From positions 310,001 to 374,000 of the forward strand of contig VTFK01000160.1 in assembly GCA_009617715.1 (NCBI GenBank): 64,000 nucleotides of DNA, read 5' to 3'. Each line of letters begins with the position of its first letter. The stretch's first letter is position 1. The position numbers and the translations under genes were made by a program. Under the pieces are notes generated by a model that did no database searches, was not told the DNA's origin, and worked only from the letters and a program-made list of their open reading frames with translations. Source of the DNA: Plectrocnemia conspersa (Eukaryota; Arthropoda; Insecta; Trichoptera; Polycentropodidae). This document shows, in pieces, positions 25,191 to 45,700 of the stretch.

Positions 25191-28100
25191 ATTTTAAATG
25201 TATTGCTAGGGAATGGAGTGTAAAGCTATCTTTTCGGTTCTTAGTTATTAGATAAAATTAAAAAAGTTACTAGAGAAAACACACATTAAATTAGAAATAT
25301 ATTGTGCACTTTTTATCGTCGCTCTCTGAATATCCTTTATATATGTATGAATAATTAAAAAAACATATTTTAGCAGTGTTTAAGAGATTGTGTTTTTATA
25401 TAAAATATGATTAACTAATTGTCATTAGAGTTTTCATTATTATTCTAATCTATTTTGACCAAAGTATCGCAGTAATAAAATGTCAAAAATTTTACGTAAA
25501 ATAAAATCATAAAATTCAACCTATAAAATGCATTCTAAAAATTGTTCACTCGTAAAACCCAGTTTTGCAACAATTTCAGAAATTTACGACCAACGTAGAA
25601 AACAAGGCCGATTTTATTTTAAGTTTAAGGTCATATTATATTATGCGATCAACCAAAATTATTTTAGACTCATACATGTACATACGGTGTTCATTTTTCA
25701 CAGTTAACCTTAACGCATATTAATACCCGAGCGTTACCACAGGCCGGCGTAATGTTAACCATTCGTCTAAATCTAAATCAACTGCGATTTTCTTCTCCTC
25801 TTATAAAATTGGCATGCTCCCGCGAGATATGGCAGCAGTCGCGAATTATTTAGAGACTCTCTCGGGCGAATGAGATTTATGTCTGGATCGTATATTAGGG
25901 TGGGTGTCAACGCAGACCTGCATGTTCACCGCGTCATAATAATTGACTTCGATTTCTATGGCACCGTTTTATCGGTATTTAGGTATATATATTATATTTT
26001 ATATATGTGTATTTTTTCGCCGCCTATTTCGCATACAAAGGACGCGTGGCTCGACCACCTCGCATAAATCTCGCAATCCACCGACCGGATTAATGGCCGG
26101 GAAACTTTATTCAGGCTTTTTTATATTTTATTCTCTATAGATATGTATATATATATATATTCTTCTTCTTCTTCTTCTTGCGTCTTAAAAAAAGTCTCTG
26201 CGTAGTATTGAAAATAAAATTATTTTTTTACTGCATGATTTGATATATACAATCAATCAAAGTTTTATTATAAAAAAATACACCATGCAGTTAAAAGTAG
26301 TTTTTATTTTTTTAAATACATTTATGTAATTTACAAGCGCTTAAACTAAACACACTAAATGTTGTCATACATTCACTATACTATTTGAGTTTCTATAATA
26401 AAAATATACATAGTATTCTCAATTATATGGGCTAATGCTTGGGAGGATGGGCACGGATAATACAACTATTAATTTTCATTTGGGCTTAAAATATGTATAA
26501 TATTTTCACAATGCAGATTTTCATTTTTCTTATTCAATAAGAAAATCTGTGATTCTCGTTTGCTTTTGAGAATCTTTCAAAATTTTTCGAATAATCGAGA
26601 TATTATATTGATATATTTGCATCCTTTTGGTCGATGTAATCCAGTTAAGTTTCTACAGATATCAGCGCCGTCTTGTGAATAGTGTAATTGTTAGTATCTT
26701 ATTTACTAATATTCTCGTCATCACACCTTTCCTCTATGTTGAAGTGACAATATAAAATATATTTATTTAAAATCCGGATTATTTGAATTGCGATCAAATC
26801 ACTCCTTGTTATTTTTCCAATCGATTTTTTAAAGCATTTTAAATTTTTTAATAATCTGCATAAATCAGCTATAATATATCACTTATCTTAGTCTCTCTAG
26901 AATACAAAACATATATTTCCACATTAGGAAGAATCTTTCTCCGCGATCGAACAAGTATTACTGGCTTTACTCTTGATCAAGATTATGCTATTCATTGTAT
27001 AGCATCTGATGTTGTCATTTTTTTCTAGAAATTTATCATATCATCATCTTTTTCACTAAGAGTTTTGCGAAAACCAGTTACATTAGTCCATGAGTTGAAT
27101 TAAGCTTTTAACAATAAGCGCTAAAAATTTTGCAACCATAAGAATATTATCTTTTAACAATACTACTTTATGTGGCAAACCTTTACATTTTTATTTCAAA
27201 AATATTCCATCCCAGAAACCCGTTTAGTTTTTGACGAATCTCTACATCCTCATTTTTGTTTTTAATAATCAAGACAACGAATTTTTATTTCACTTCCCTA
27301 AATGATCTAGGGTTTTTTTGTTTCTTTCTTTCTTCATTGATTATATGTAATAATATTAATACATAGTAAGGAACTTTATTGAATATTTATTTGTAGTTAT
27401 ACTTTTTATAACTTTTATCACATTTGAATTATCTACAACTATTTGAATCTAACAATCATTTTAGTTTAGTATTATATATTACATTCTACCTATTTATATA
27501 TTTTATTAATTCATTATTATAATTATCAATCACTGTTAAGCTATTTAATATTATACTAACTTATTAATACACCTTTAATAATATGAGGATTAAGATTCCA
27601 AGTTAATTAATTAGAAAAACCCGCTTAGCATTTCGCGTGTTAGTAAATAACGTCAATATTGCCTCGGTGTAAAACGGTTTAGGTAAATATTAAAAAAAAA
27701 ATAAAAACCTAATTTCGAAACATTTGTATTCGTCCCTTCTCTGTAATTAGGCTAATTTTAAAGATTTGCATTTACGTTTTGTCGCCGATCGTTACGTCGC
27801 GTAATTGTATTGCTCGACATATAGATTTCTTAAATTGTTTCGTGTAAATTATACACGTTATGTAATAAAATAAATTTTATTCTCTTTGATTATATATTAC
27901 CGAAAGCTATTATTGCAAGGCGTTGTTCTTGTATTAAATTTGAAAAATGTAAATTACAATTATACTAGTACCTTATTCATCGTTCGAACCCCATAATGAA
28001 GTTTAGTGCGCTTTCATCCTTATCCATAAATATGGAGCGCTTCTATGGTAATTTGCATGATTGAATTCTGACCGCCGTTTAAAACTTCAATTTCGCAGTT

Positions 28101-30700
28101 GGACGGTTTAACTAAACATTTTAACTTTAGCGTTCTTGTTATTTTAATACCGACAATGCGACGGTGAGTCAAATGAAAGTCTTTAATATTTTTTATATCT
28201 ATGTACTAATTATAATAACTGTCACTTTACAACTTCGTCATCTGATAATAATCATTATTAGGGTAAATGAAAAACAAACTTCAAAACAATAGGTTTTATG
28301 GTCTTCTTTTACAACTGAATTAACAAAATGTTTACTACCCTCAAATGTTATTATACCGAGAAATAATAGAGAAAATCACGGTTTGTTTATAATTGATTAA
28401 AATAAATTTTTACGTATACAAAAAAATTAGATATCTTAAAATCGATATTCATTTATCAATAACCATAAGATCGAGCATTTAAACATGAAATTGCATTGAT
28501 TTTTCTCGCTTGATGTTCTTTGCTAAGAAATTAAATTTATGCGCAATTGCATCATTTTTAAATAATGTTTGGAAACATATTATTATATTGCTTGTATGCA
28601 TTTTAAATTAAAAGTTTTGGTTAAATAAACTTTGTCCTACTTGAACCTTGAAACTATTTCCACTTCTTGCTACTGTGCCGAGATAATTTCATTATCTCAC
28701 TGTAAACAACACGGTGGGAAATTTAATGAACCCTTTAGAATTGCCATTTATGATTTATTAACTTCAGAAGCTGCTCTTGTTGTTGCAAATTAGTATTGTA
28801 TTTATCTCTATTCTTAATCTTTAACATACAATAATAATAACATATAAGGCATTACAATGGAAATATGTGTCGATCGTTTTTGCCACAAAATACATATGTG
28901 GTTCATGGTAGTATCGAACAAATTTTCCTGGAAAATAAACAATTGACGTATCTGCAAACAGATGAAAGAGAGACGTTAAGAAAATGGAAATGGAGATGAG
29001 GCACTGGACAATGGAAGTAGCATCAATTCGATTACAAGAGCTCAACGTCGCAACCCGAATCGCATTCAATGCAATTTTATTCACCCAATATTACATTCGC
29101 GGCGTTCCGGAACGTCTGAGAGATGAAAATGCAGGCTCCCATAATAAACATTCTGTATTATATTTCTGAATGTACACACATCAAACGCTGCCTCTCCACC
29201 GAGCGGCACGACAACGGAAGAGACTTTCATTCGCTGGGGCTAAAACGCGGAGTTTTCCCTCTCGGAAAATCGCATGCATTCAAGTTTTCGCAAATGCTCC
29301 GCCGGCGACGTGTAAGTCGACCTTTACAATTGAAAATGCTTGCAAATGACGCGTTCTCAAAAGCCGCGCTAGTAAACGTCGCATGCACGACTCCATTGTC
29401 CTTGGTTGGGACAGTAACTTTTTTTGTGTTCCAATGTGTATGCATATCTGTCAGGGCAGTCTATATTTTTTATGAATTCAATATTTTCAATTCGTATTTT
29501 TTAAATAACATAAAGGCAAAACATTTAATATTTCTATTGCAAATAATTACGAATAAAAAAGTACTCAGTTGAAATGTATATTAATATAAAAATAGTCTAA
29601 CTTTATATCGCGTAACTACCTGGCTGGTTAATTATAGTAGGCTATTTTTAAATATCTCCTCTCAAAGCAGTGCGTTTCAAGCCTTACATTTTTATTGGAA
29701 TTGCTTTATATACTCCATCGGTATATGAAAACAAATTTAAAGTTAATTAAAAATTGTGTTAAAAATAAATATCTGTACATCAAAATTTTAAAACACGCAA
29801 ACTAACATATTGATCTAACACAAGACACACATATGCATATAGTAGGAACGTTCTAGCTGCAGACTTTGTAGATAATAAGCTATTCCTTCTTATTTTTCTC
29901 CTTCTGTATCGTTCCGACATACTCGTAGCAGCGGTTCCCTGTACCATATCACGCTCTGAAGATCGCGAGTGTCTTCCTATGACACACCCGGATAATTATA
30001 TCTTTGTTTTCTCCATTTTTATACAAAAATGTCCTTTGTGATTATATAATGCTATCCTCGTTCCAAACGCAGAATAATCAATCATCGTTAAGTCGTTTGG
30101 TTAGGGAGCTAATTTTTTAACGTACGTAACGAGGGATGCTTGTTCATGATGTAAAATATCGTTTGAAGTGAGTTAGTTGGGCCGTACATATTTACAATAG
30201 TTGTCTTATTTATTTCAAACAAACAGTGATAGGGTGTATTTGTTCATTGTTTAATATGCGTCATAAAGCAAACAAAACGTTACGTTTCATCGGTGCAGAT
30301 GTGCACTAATATTGATTCGGACTATCAAACACCATGCAGTGAAATTGCGTTCACGGTCGGTTTGTTCGCGTTCCTATCGTTATATTAAATGAATTCAGAC
30401 AACACATTATGTCGAAATGCGCACGCGCATACGCATATTGTATAATATTTAATAAATAAAAAGTTTTAGAGTTACATTCCGCGCTTATCGTATTTTGATG
30501 GAAGGTATTGTTGAATTGGACGGCGTGGCGTTATCTGAATGAAATGAGTTATTAATCGCGTTGGTTATAAAGGGTATGTAACATTTTCCTAAATTATTGT
30601 ATGTTATATATATAAAGCATCTCAAAAAGAAACTTATTCATGTGTTTTTTTTTAATACATGTATTTCAATAATATAAATAATTTCACAAACATACTAATT
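25191..30700. other. Long non-coding stretch
   Basis: No supported gene. CpG-bearing patches lie at about 25720-25900, 29000-29440 and 30100-30560. A (TTC)6 microsatellite follows a TA run at 26160-26179. The 149-codon frame on + at 29123-29572 has no domain and begins and ends in AT-rich low-complexity residues, with an opposed frame over its centre, so I treat it as chance. The rest is AT-rich. Confidence 0.45.
26160..26179. repeat. (TTC)n microsatellite
   Basis: Six TTC units plus TT directly follow a TA-rich run. Confidence 0.85.
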
Positions 30701-30711
30701 ATATATAATGG

Positions 30712-31759
30712 TAATGGAGCACCCAAATAAATGTGTTATATTCTAAAATATACTGAAAATATAAATAAAAAACTGATCAAGGTTATGTAAAGTGTTTATT
30801 TTAAGCTTATATTTAATACTTAGTAGGCCTACCCTTATCTGTAATTACAGCTGCAACCCTTTTTGGCATACTGTCAACTAATGACTTGTAGGTTTATCGT
30901 AGCGTTTCTCGCAGCTCAATATTGGATTTGCAATTGTGTTCGGAAACCTTTCATTTCAATTTTGCTCATACATGCTTCATAGTATTTAGGTCTGGTGACT
31001 GTGTAGGCTATTTTAAAAGCGTCAAAATTTTTGATGTAAACCATCCCTTGCTTTTTTGTGAAGTATGGAACGGAAAAATCCATTAAAGTGGATTTTAACA
31101 TTGAAATATAAATGTCACTATTCATACTACCCTCGCAAGTGTACAGGTTTCCTACCTCTGCTGCTGCAATGCAACCCCAGAGCATAACGCTTCCGCCACT
31201 ATATTTTACTTTAGGTAATACGTATTCAGCTAGATACGTGTACTACACCAGGAGTTGTAAAAACTTTAAAAAATGTTAAGAAAGTATGATTATTATTAGG
31301 TTTTTAAAAATTACCTCAAAGTTATATTTATCGAACCTAATGAATTTCGCCCAACGTGTGTTTTTGGGCCTACTCTAACATTCGAGTTTTTTTTTTTAAA
31401 GCAACAGTTTATGTCGGGCTTTACAATCTCCGTTGAACCATCTTCTCACCGTCCGCGAAAAATGTATGGCCCTCCGCTTGCTTCAGTAGTCAGCTTTGAA
31501 GACATTTTTCAACGATTTTTAAGGGACTCACGATCCAACATTCGATCTTCCTGTGAACTTGTCTTTCGTTTTCTTCTAGTTCTTGACGTTGATTTGTAAG
31601 AACCACAATTTTGTACCATATCAAAGCATTTTAATTATAAGCAATAAAAAAGGACAGTAGTTCTCAGAATTACGACTAAAAGTATACCTACTAAAAATAT
31701 TTCCGCCAGACTATGCACTTGTTAAGAGTTATACACCATTTTAAGAGGTGCCCCATTAT
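30712..31759 (-). mobile_element. Tc1-like (Tc1/mariner) transposon remnant
   Basis: Imperfect terminal inverted repeats are visible. TAATGGAGCACC at 30712-30723 matches the complement of GGTGCCCCATTA at 31748-31759 with one difference. The similarity continues inward over about 20 more bases (AAATGTGTTATATTCT against AAATGGTGTATAACTCT). The true outer ends may lie some 10-20 bases further out. Between them is a decayed transposase on the minus strand. The length, about 1.05 kb, is a little short of a typical Tc1-like element and fits internal loss. It is almost certainly immobile. Confidence 0.85.
30813..31619 (-). pseudogene. Broken Tc1-like transposase
   Basis: Pieces of the family appear in the expected order on the minus strand but in different frames. 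The Met at 31617-31619 is followed by a basic N-terminal region with SSQEDRML and RESLKNR, then a stop. A TVRRWF helix-turn-helix piece lies at 31409-31453. WAKFIRFDKYNF at about 31318-31353 keeps the first catalytic Asp but has Lys for the next Glu. GGSVMLWGC lies near 31175-31200. PTQSPDLN lies near 30985-31007, where the usual NPIEN is NTMKH, losing the catalytic Glu. The C-terminus LVDSMPKRVAAVITDKGRPT ends at the stop 30813-30815. The segment with the second catalytic Asp (the NDPKHT motif) is not found and is probably deleted. Frameshifts and stops make this a pseudogene. Confidence 0.85.
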
Positions 31760-31764
31760 AATGG

Positions 31765-38805
<7,041 letters not shown>

Positions 38806-38810
38806 CTGGC

Positions 38811-39098
38811 TATATATGTAAAACCGAATCGGCGAAATCGTTTATTGCGCGAAATGGGCAAAAAATTGCCCAATTGATGAAAATTTCAAGCATTACAATT
38901 CGCAACTAATAGTTCTATAAAACAACCTGCCATAGTTCCATAAAACACTACCGGAGCGCTGCTATCTCATTAGCTTAATGCATTTATTAGTAAAATAAAA
39001 TACCTTATTCATGAATAAAGCATTTTTCATGAATTAGGCAATTTTTTCCTATTTCACGCCAAAATCGATTTTGCTGATTCTGTGAAATCGCATATATG
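38811..39098. mobile_element. Inverted-repeat element (MITE-like), about 288 bases
   Basis: The left arm (38811-38885) and the complement of the right arm (39025-39098) align over about 63 bases at roughly four in five positions. Shared blocks are GAATC-GC-AAATCG, GCG-GAAAT and AAAAAATTGCC-AATT-ATGAAAA. The outer ends read TATATATG on both sides. The centre holds a perfect TTATTCATGAATAA palindrome and no coding frame. It differs from the TTAA element at 7444-7657. TA-rich ends would fit a mariner-type MITE, but this is not proven. Confidence 0.7.
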
Positions 39099-42000
39099 TG
39101 AAGTTTTCGCAGTCTTGTTTGTGTTTAAAAAATCCAGTCGTGCCAAAGTGCAGGTACAACTGTGTATTCCGAATGTCATGGCTGGATCTTGGTTGTGGTG
39201 AAGGGGAAGCGGCTACTTTCTCGATCATTGTCTATGATCGGCTTAGATCCACTTGGTGAGAACTTTGATGATCTTAGATGATGTCCCAAGTCTTTAGGAG
39301 GTTCTTTATGAAGTGCTGATGAAAGCGAATTCTGAATGTAAGTGTTTTTAAAGGCGTTATGTATACGCTTGATCTGTCTGGAAAAAGGTCTTTTGCTTGT
39401 AACGGCGAATTACGGGGATTTGGGGGTGTAATTGCATTTGTTTATCCTGTAACGTCTGAATCTAAACCTTTGAAGATTCGGCAATTTCGTACTGGTCGCT
39501 TCGCATTCACATGTTGCCAATGTATTACATTTGAATGGTCACTACGAGCAAGCTTTAAGCAAATCCCTATATTGTTACGTACGGCATAATAAAGGGCGTG
39601 TCGTTAAGACTAATGGCGTTTGGTTTATGGCGCTTTACCGCGTAAGATGCGACGATCGTTTTTCTCACGGTTAGTTTCAATACAATTTAAATACATCCAG
39701 AATAATTCTATGATTAAAACAAATCTTATTTTGCATGAATTGTATATAGCAATAGATATTTTAAAACTTTCGAGGAATAAATTTAAATATTACACTAGGA
39801 AAGAAATTACATATATTATACAACACATTTGTAACTAAGTCCCATTAAAATATATATATATATATATAAAAATACACAAACATTTGTTAAATAATTACGT
39901 TGGCGAAATGCTCCGAGGTCTGGCAATAAAGTTTGGCGTTATTTGCGTCACGTTCGCCGATTTTCGCGAGAACGTGTGCAGCACACGTGTTGAAGCGCTT
40001 TCGTATGCATTTGTATGTGTGTACGTGTGCATGTATATGAGTATATAACTTCCGGAGGAAGTTCGGCGTTATCTGCCTTCACGTGGAATTTTACCGCGTT
40101 TCTGATGCACTCGACGTACATACGATGCGCGGAAACTTGAGCACACTCGAAACTGCGCACGATAGTTCTGTCCGGGTGTCTTGTTTGTTTGTTTGCTGTT
40201 GGTTGGAAAAATCTTAACCGTAATATTGCAGTTCAATCGGAACGGACAGATTACAACTTTTGCTCGCGGACTTCTTTCCACAGTTTCCTTTGCTCGTGTG
40301 TATGTGTGGTTAGATTTTGTTTAGGTCTCCTTCGAGGTGTGTCGATATGAATTTTTATTATGAAAAATAAAATCGGAAATATTTTCCAGTCCCTTAGACG
40401 TAACGTTGACTGTTTAGATAGGAAAATATTTTGAATCATTAGATTTTTATTTCGATTTAGTTAATGTACAGTTTATTTTATTTATTGATATAGAGTAGAT
40501 AACATTGATCTAGTTATTTTCTTTATTCGTTATTTTTATAGGTTAAGATTTGAGTTTTAGATTAAATTTTCGAACTTTTAGTAAAGTGAAATTATAATCT
40601 ATATACATAAAATTCCTAATTTCAATCTAGAATATAATATATTATGTGTCGTAATATGTAATAATCAATAATAACAGTGAAATTAAATCTTTTTTGTATT
40701 TTATTATAATAAAAGAATTTCTTTGAAAATGTAATCAACGATATTTTCTAAACATAATAAACTGACAAATAAAACTTTATATTAGTATACTTTTAAATAA
40801 ATTTGCTATATTATCAAAAGGAAGATTTGATGAATATTTGCCTGAATTCTTCATGTTAAAAACCTTATTATTCATGAGTATTAAATACGTTTGAATATTC
40901 AGATTTTCGTTGTTACATAGACCTATTCAATATAATGTTTTGTTTACCAATAACTAAATATTCTTATTTAATAATCCAGGTAAGCATAGCATTGGATCCC
41001 ATGCATATTATTATACTATATATATATATTTATTATTGTATTTTCAATATATAAGACATGGAACAAATACATTTCAGTATCCATATTACGTTAATATCCA
41101 GATACATCATCGTACATATATGTTTTGTATATTCCTTGCATATTAATAAGAATCTTCACAAATGATTTGTAACTTTCTAAAAATATTATTTGTGAGCTTT
41201 TCGTTTACATCTTTGCAATTTCCATTTCATCTTTGCCATCTCCCACAAATTAATTAGGAAGCATTAAACCGCCCCACTGTTTATTGAATTTAATTGTTTT
41301 CATCTCTTTTACCACTGTATTATAATGCATAGGTATGTATATACTATATCTATTTGGTCGTCGTTTATTTTTATGGGTGCCGTAAAGGGTTAACGTATTG
41401 CGGTCGCCGGCTACGTCGGCGAAGAGCGAAACGTTAATTGCGCGGAACAACTTGGGACCCGGGTAGTTATGAGTTCAATTTTTCCACTGCACCGACCATT
41501 ATTACTATTTCCAATGGACATCATTCGAAAGCTGCGTCATTAAAAAGGGATGAAACCCTAAAAGTCGAAACCGAACATGTACCGAATCGTATCAATTTAG
41601 TTTTGACTATCTCCCTGTATTTGTTTGACACGAATGATGCTTTAACTAAAGGATGCTAATTCGCTAAATTGTCTCAAGTTTATGATTCTGTGCTGTTTTA
41701 CGATCGTCGCGTAAATTTTGTGTTCAAAAATAGCGACGTAGCTAAAATTTTAGTCGTCCAGCTTATATTTTGCAGTAAATGTGTTGACGTGTTATATTAA
41801 GGTTCAACTGTGTCGTAAAAGTTTAAAATTTCTTGGATATTTTTGTCCAATTAATTAATATTCACAAAAGCTTTTAATTTATACGATGAGAATTGAAATG
41901 AATGGCGTTTATATAAAGTATATATTTTTAAATAGTTACAACTATACAATATTCTAAATGATTTTAATTTCAAACTTGTATATTGCATTATTCACTTGAG

Positions 42001-42155
42001 ATTTTACGAACCATTTTTCTTTTATTAAAAAATTTTTTTTTTGAGAAAATTGCCAAATCGAGAATTCATATATATCGAAAAATCTGGTGATTTATCGAGC
42101 TTTTGTATAGAGATTTTTTATGGTAAAAATTAACATTTTTGCTGTTTTACAAGAG
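39099..42155. other. Non-coding stretch with GC-richer patches
   Basis: Patches lie at 39120-39600 (see the candidate frame there), 39930-40330 and 41380-41760. A TA run lies near 39850-39868. At 40979/40980 AATAATCCAG is joined to GTAAGCAT with a CTAAA word about 27 bases upstream, a weaker recursive-splice-like site. Nothing else is recognised. Confidence 0.4.
39176..39409 (-). other. Candidate coding fragment without a Met, unknown
   Basis: The minus strand is open for 77 codons from the codon after the upstream stop (39410-39412) to the TGA at 39176-39178, with no Met. Residue use is balanced (Ser, Pro, Lys, His, Arg; for example KEPPKDLGHHLRSSKFSP), unlike the Phe/Ile/Asn-rich chance frames nearby. 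I recognise no family. It could be a remnant of a transposon protein, a diverged exon or chance in a GC-richer patch. The patch also has + strand frames. Confidence 0.2.
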
Positions 42156-42735
42156 CTGCATAAAAAGAGCGGGTCCATGCCAGATGTTTAAAAATATGCA
42201 TGCTTTCTTCGAAGCTTTTAATAGAAATAGGATTTTTTACACTACTACTTTAATCGATTTTATCTTTGCTTTGGTAATCTAAAACTACATTAATAATCAG
42301 ATATGAAGAAACTTTCCGCGTAGGAATCGACAGATTTCAAAAATGTATGAGTGCTTTCGCCAGGAAACTTTAATCTCGTTTTTTTAATAATCCAAAGGCG
42401 TTTCCATCTTGCACTTGTTCGTAATATGAAAAATGTAAAAAAGAGCAACAGCTGTTATTGCCAATTTTCAATACAATTCTGGTGTAAATATGGGAATCCG
42501 AGCTCAATGTTCGAAATAGATCGATCCGTTCTGGTCCATATTCAACCACCATCCAGTTCTTTGTTTAATAATAATATATAGTAACTACAATAATTTTATT
42601 TATTATTATAATCACATACTATATATTACATATTTATTTTATTTATCAAAATTTATTTATAATTCTCGAAAAATCTAAAATCCATAAGTATGAAAATTCT
42701 CATTTCCCGAGGAATGAAAAATCGAAAATGCATAA
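42156..42735 (+). repeat. Dispersed repeat family, copy 2
   Basis: It is the partner of copy 1 at 24611-25190, same orientation, 17.5 kb away. The match starts at CTGCATAAAAA and runs through GGGTCCATGCCAGAT, GGAATCGACAGATT, AAACTTTAATCTCG, AATCCAAAG, AAATATGGGA and AATCACATACTATATATTAC. It ends in the AATTCTCGAAAAATC / GAAAATTCTCATTT region, where it is longer than copy 1. The encoded protein is not conserved between copies. Confidence 0.7.
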
Positions 42736-45700
42736 GTTTAATCATATGAAAAAAAACGAATATACAAAAATAAATTCAAAATCTGAAAGTTTGATATCAT
42801 ATTTTTTACCAATTTTTATTTTAAGCAATATTTCTTTTTATATTATAAGTTTATAGCTCTTTAGCATAATGTATAATATAAAATCATAATCAACACATAA
42901 ATAAGATACACTTTCATTTTTCTCGTCTTACGACATTTTATATTTTAATAAAAAAATCTCATTGCTATTTGGTCGAGTTCGCGTATTATATTCAGATTGC
43001 TAGTTCACAGTATTATGCTTGAATCTCTAGGGATTAATTCTACATTAAGATAAACTTCTTACAACAATTTTTTTAAATCGCGTTTGTTATTTTTTAATTC
43101 ATCACAACACATTTAAAATATATATGTATATCTATAGTATATACATATATATAATAAAACTATTATTATAAGTAGGTATGATTTAGATTAGGATCACCAA
43201 ATCTCAATGCTTTACACAATAACATTATAAGCTAATGATATTTTGTGATTAAAATTTTTTTCTAATTTAATTATTTATTGCTATTGATTTTTTATCCACT
43301 CGTCTTAAAATATTTTATAACAGACGAAATGTCATGACTTCTAAAAGTTACAAAAGGAAATGAACTATATAAAAAATTAATACTTAGTAGTAAATTATAG
43401 GTCAAAGTCCGATAATAGCTGTCAAAGTAAAAATAATTATTGAAACGCAAAACACTGTAGGAAAATTTTTTTTTTTATCCTCTTTAAAATTGCTTAATTG
43501 AATCGGTTTTCACATTTTGCCCGCAACGATATACTACTCAGCCAGACGGAAGAAAATCACTGTGGGGAACGAAAACAAAAACGAAAAACAGAAAGATGAA
43601 CGACGAAAAACAGATAAACAATTTCCAGGCGCTGCACTCGCCCACTCCAATTAAACTTCGTAGCGTTTCGATGTTGCACCGCTCGAAACTATCATAGTTA
43701 GCGAGCATTAAATAGAAATTGTCGATTAAATTAATAAAGGAAGTTTCGCAACATAAATAATTAACTATTTGTTATCGCTCCGATGACAAAAGTCGTCGGA
43801 AGATTTGCTTATTTAATATTATCATAGAATTTATTTCAATTTTAAAGGAGGTAGGAAAACTTATGAAATTTTCTGAATTTAATTTAATTTTAGAAAATAG
43901 CTAATATTATCTTAAACATCGATTGTTTATAGGCGAATATGTATTATGTACTGCTAATATAATTGCATAGATAACTTACAAAAAATATTTTATTTTCAAT
44001 ATAAAACTGCTTGGATTTATTCTAGCTTTAAAATATTCGTTGTCTAAATCTAATGTATATTATAATAACATTTTTGCATGTGCATATAGCTATTTGTTAT
44101 CGATACAGTTATTAAACGTTGCTATGATAAGTTGCTGTAAGGAGCTTATTACATTTACATGGTTGCATACTATCTCTAGTCAAAAAACTTGAACAAACCG
44201 CACCCATTGGTTTTTACAAGCCATTTGTTATAGTTCATAAATTAGAGTTTCTATTTTATTTTTCTATTCCCACTATCTTGTATCAGCATCAGTATTTTCA
44301 TTATCAGTGGATCTTGTAACTAGTCAAAAAATTAACCGTTCCTTTGAAAATATTAGGAATTTTCGTTTTAAGATAAAATTTCTGGTACATTAAAAAATAG
44401 GTAAATAGTTCCTATAAAAATGCTAAATTTTTGAAAGCATTCTAAATGCCCTATATTTTTTACTCGTCCATCAAAGTGGCTAGTATTTAATATTCAATAC
44501 TAATAAAATGAAGTCAGTTTAGATGAGATGTAAGGAATATTTCCTATTTTATTATTAAGCTCTACATCACTGAGTGGAGTCAAATTTTGCAAAATTATTA
44601 TTGCGTTAACTTATCAAAGAGTCACGCTATCTAGATAATTCCATAGAAAATTTCCAAAACAACAGCAAGTTTATCGAAATTTATTTGTAACGACGTTAAC
44701 TGACGCGCTAGAGTAGCTACACCAGATTCAGTTGTTTCTCGAGTCTCGGCAAACTTTGTGCAGAGAGCCCGAGAAGAAACTTTATCCGGGCTCGCCATCT
44801 ATTAAGAATTATCCTGTTTTTGCACCGTTGGAACGCAATTTGCCAACGTCGGGGAGGTAATAGCCCTGGCGTAAAACGCTCCGACGCTTCGGTAAACAAG
44901 TGTCTCCGGAAAATCCGTATCGGCATCGTTTCGTGAAAAACCCGAAGCGAATAAATCAAAGGGGCCGATAAGAGACTCGTGCGTTTGCGGTATAACTCAG
45001 CGGCAGCGTTCGATCCTCTGCTGAAAAATCGAACCACGATCTTAGATTATGGTAGCATTAGGCAATTGAAGGATACGTTCTGATCCGGACGGTGGTTGAA
45101 GCAATTTGATACATTTTTGCCTGCGTGGCCCGAACTTTGCTGAACCAACGAATCAAAACAACCAAACGCTGCAGAAAACACTGATAATACTTTTTTATTT
45201 TTCTTAATTGCGTCATCCAAAATAAGCTATAAAAAAATAATATACAATACACATTTTAATCTTAAAAAAATCATATTTGCCCACAAATAGCACCAATAAA
45301 ATTTCATAGCAGAAAATATTTAGCATAATCATACAAACCCCATGTATCGGAGACTACGATAGAAACAACTTTCAATTTAAATATATATTATCTAAAACGC
45401 CATAGCACATATTCCAATGGTTCCAGATCTTCAGTTAAATTTACTTAAATATGCACTTAATAAATTTGTTGATAAATAAATCTCTTATTATGATTCGAAA
45501 ATTTGAGCCATTAGTTTTTTAGCCCATTGTTAGATTTTATAAGAAATTTATTATTATCAATAGTAATATAGTCGGTAACTCTTGTAGTTGTTTTAAACAT
45601 ATTATATCTGTATGTACCTAGATTTCCTTTTCGCTTGGTGCCCCAAATTATTCTTTAAATTACTATAGCTACTGACGATCTGTATGCAACTATTAAATTT

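Noticed and set aside
29123..29572. 149-codon + frame
   Set aside because: The start and end are AT-rich low-complexity residues, an opposed 72-codon frame covers the centre, and no family is recognised.
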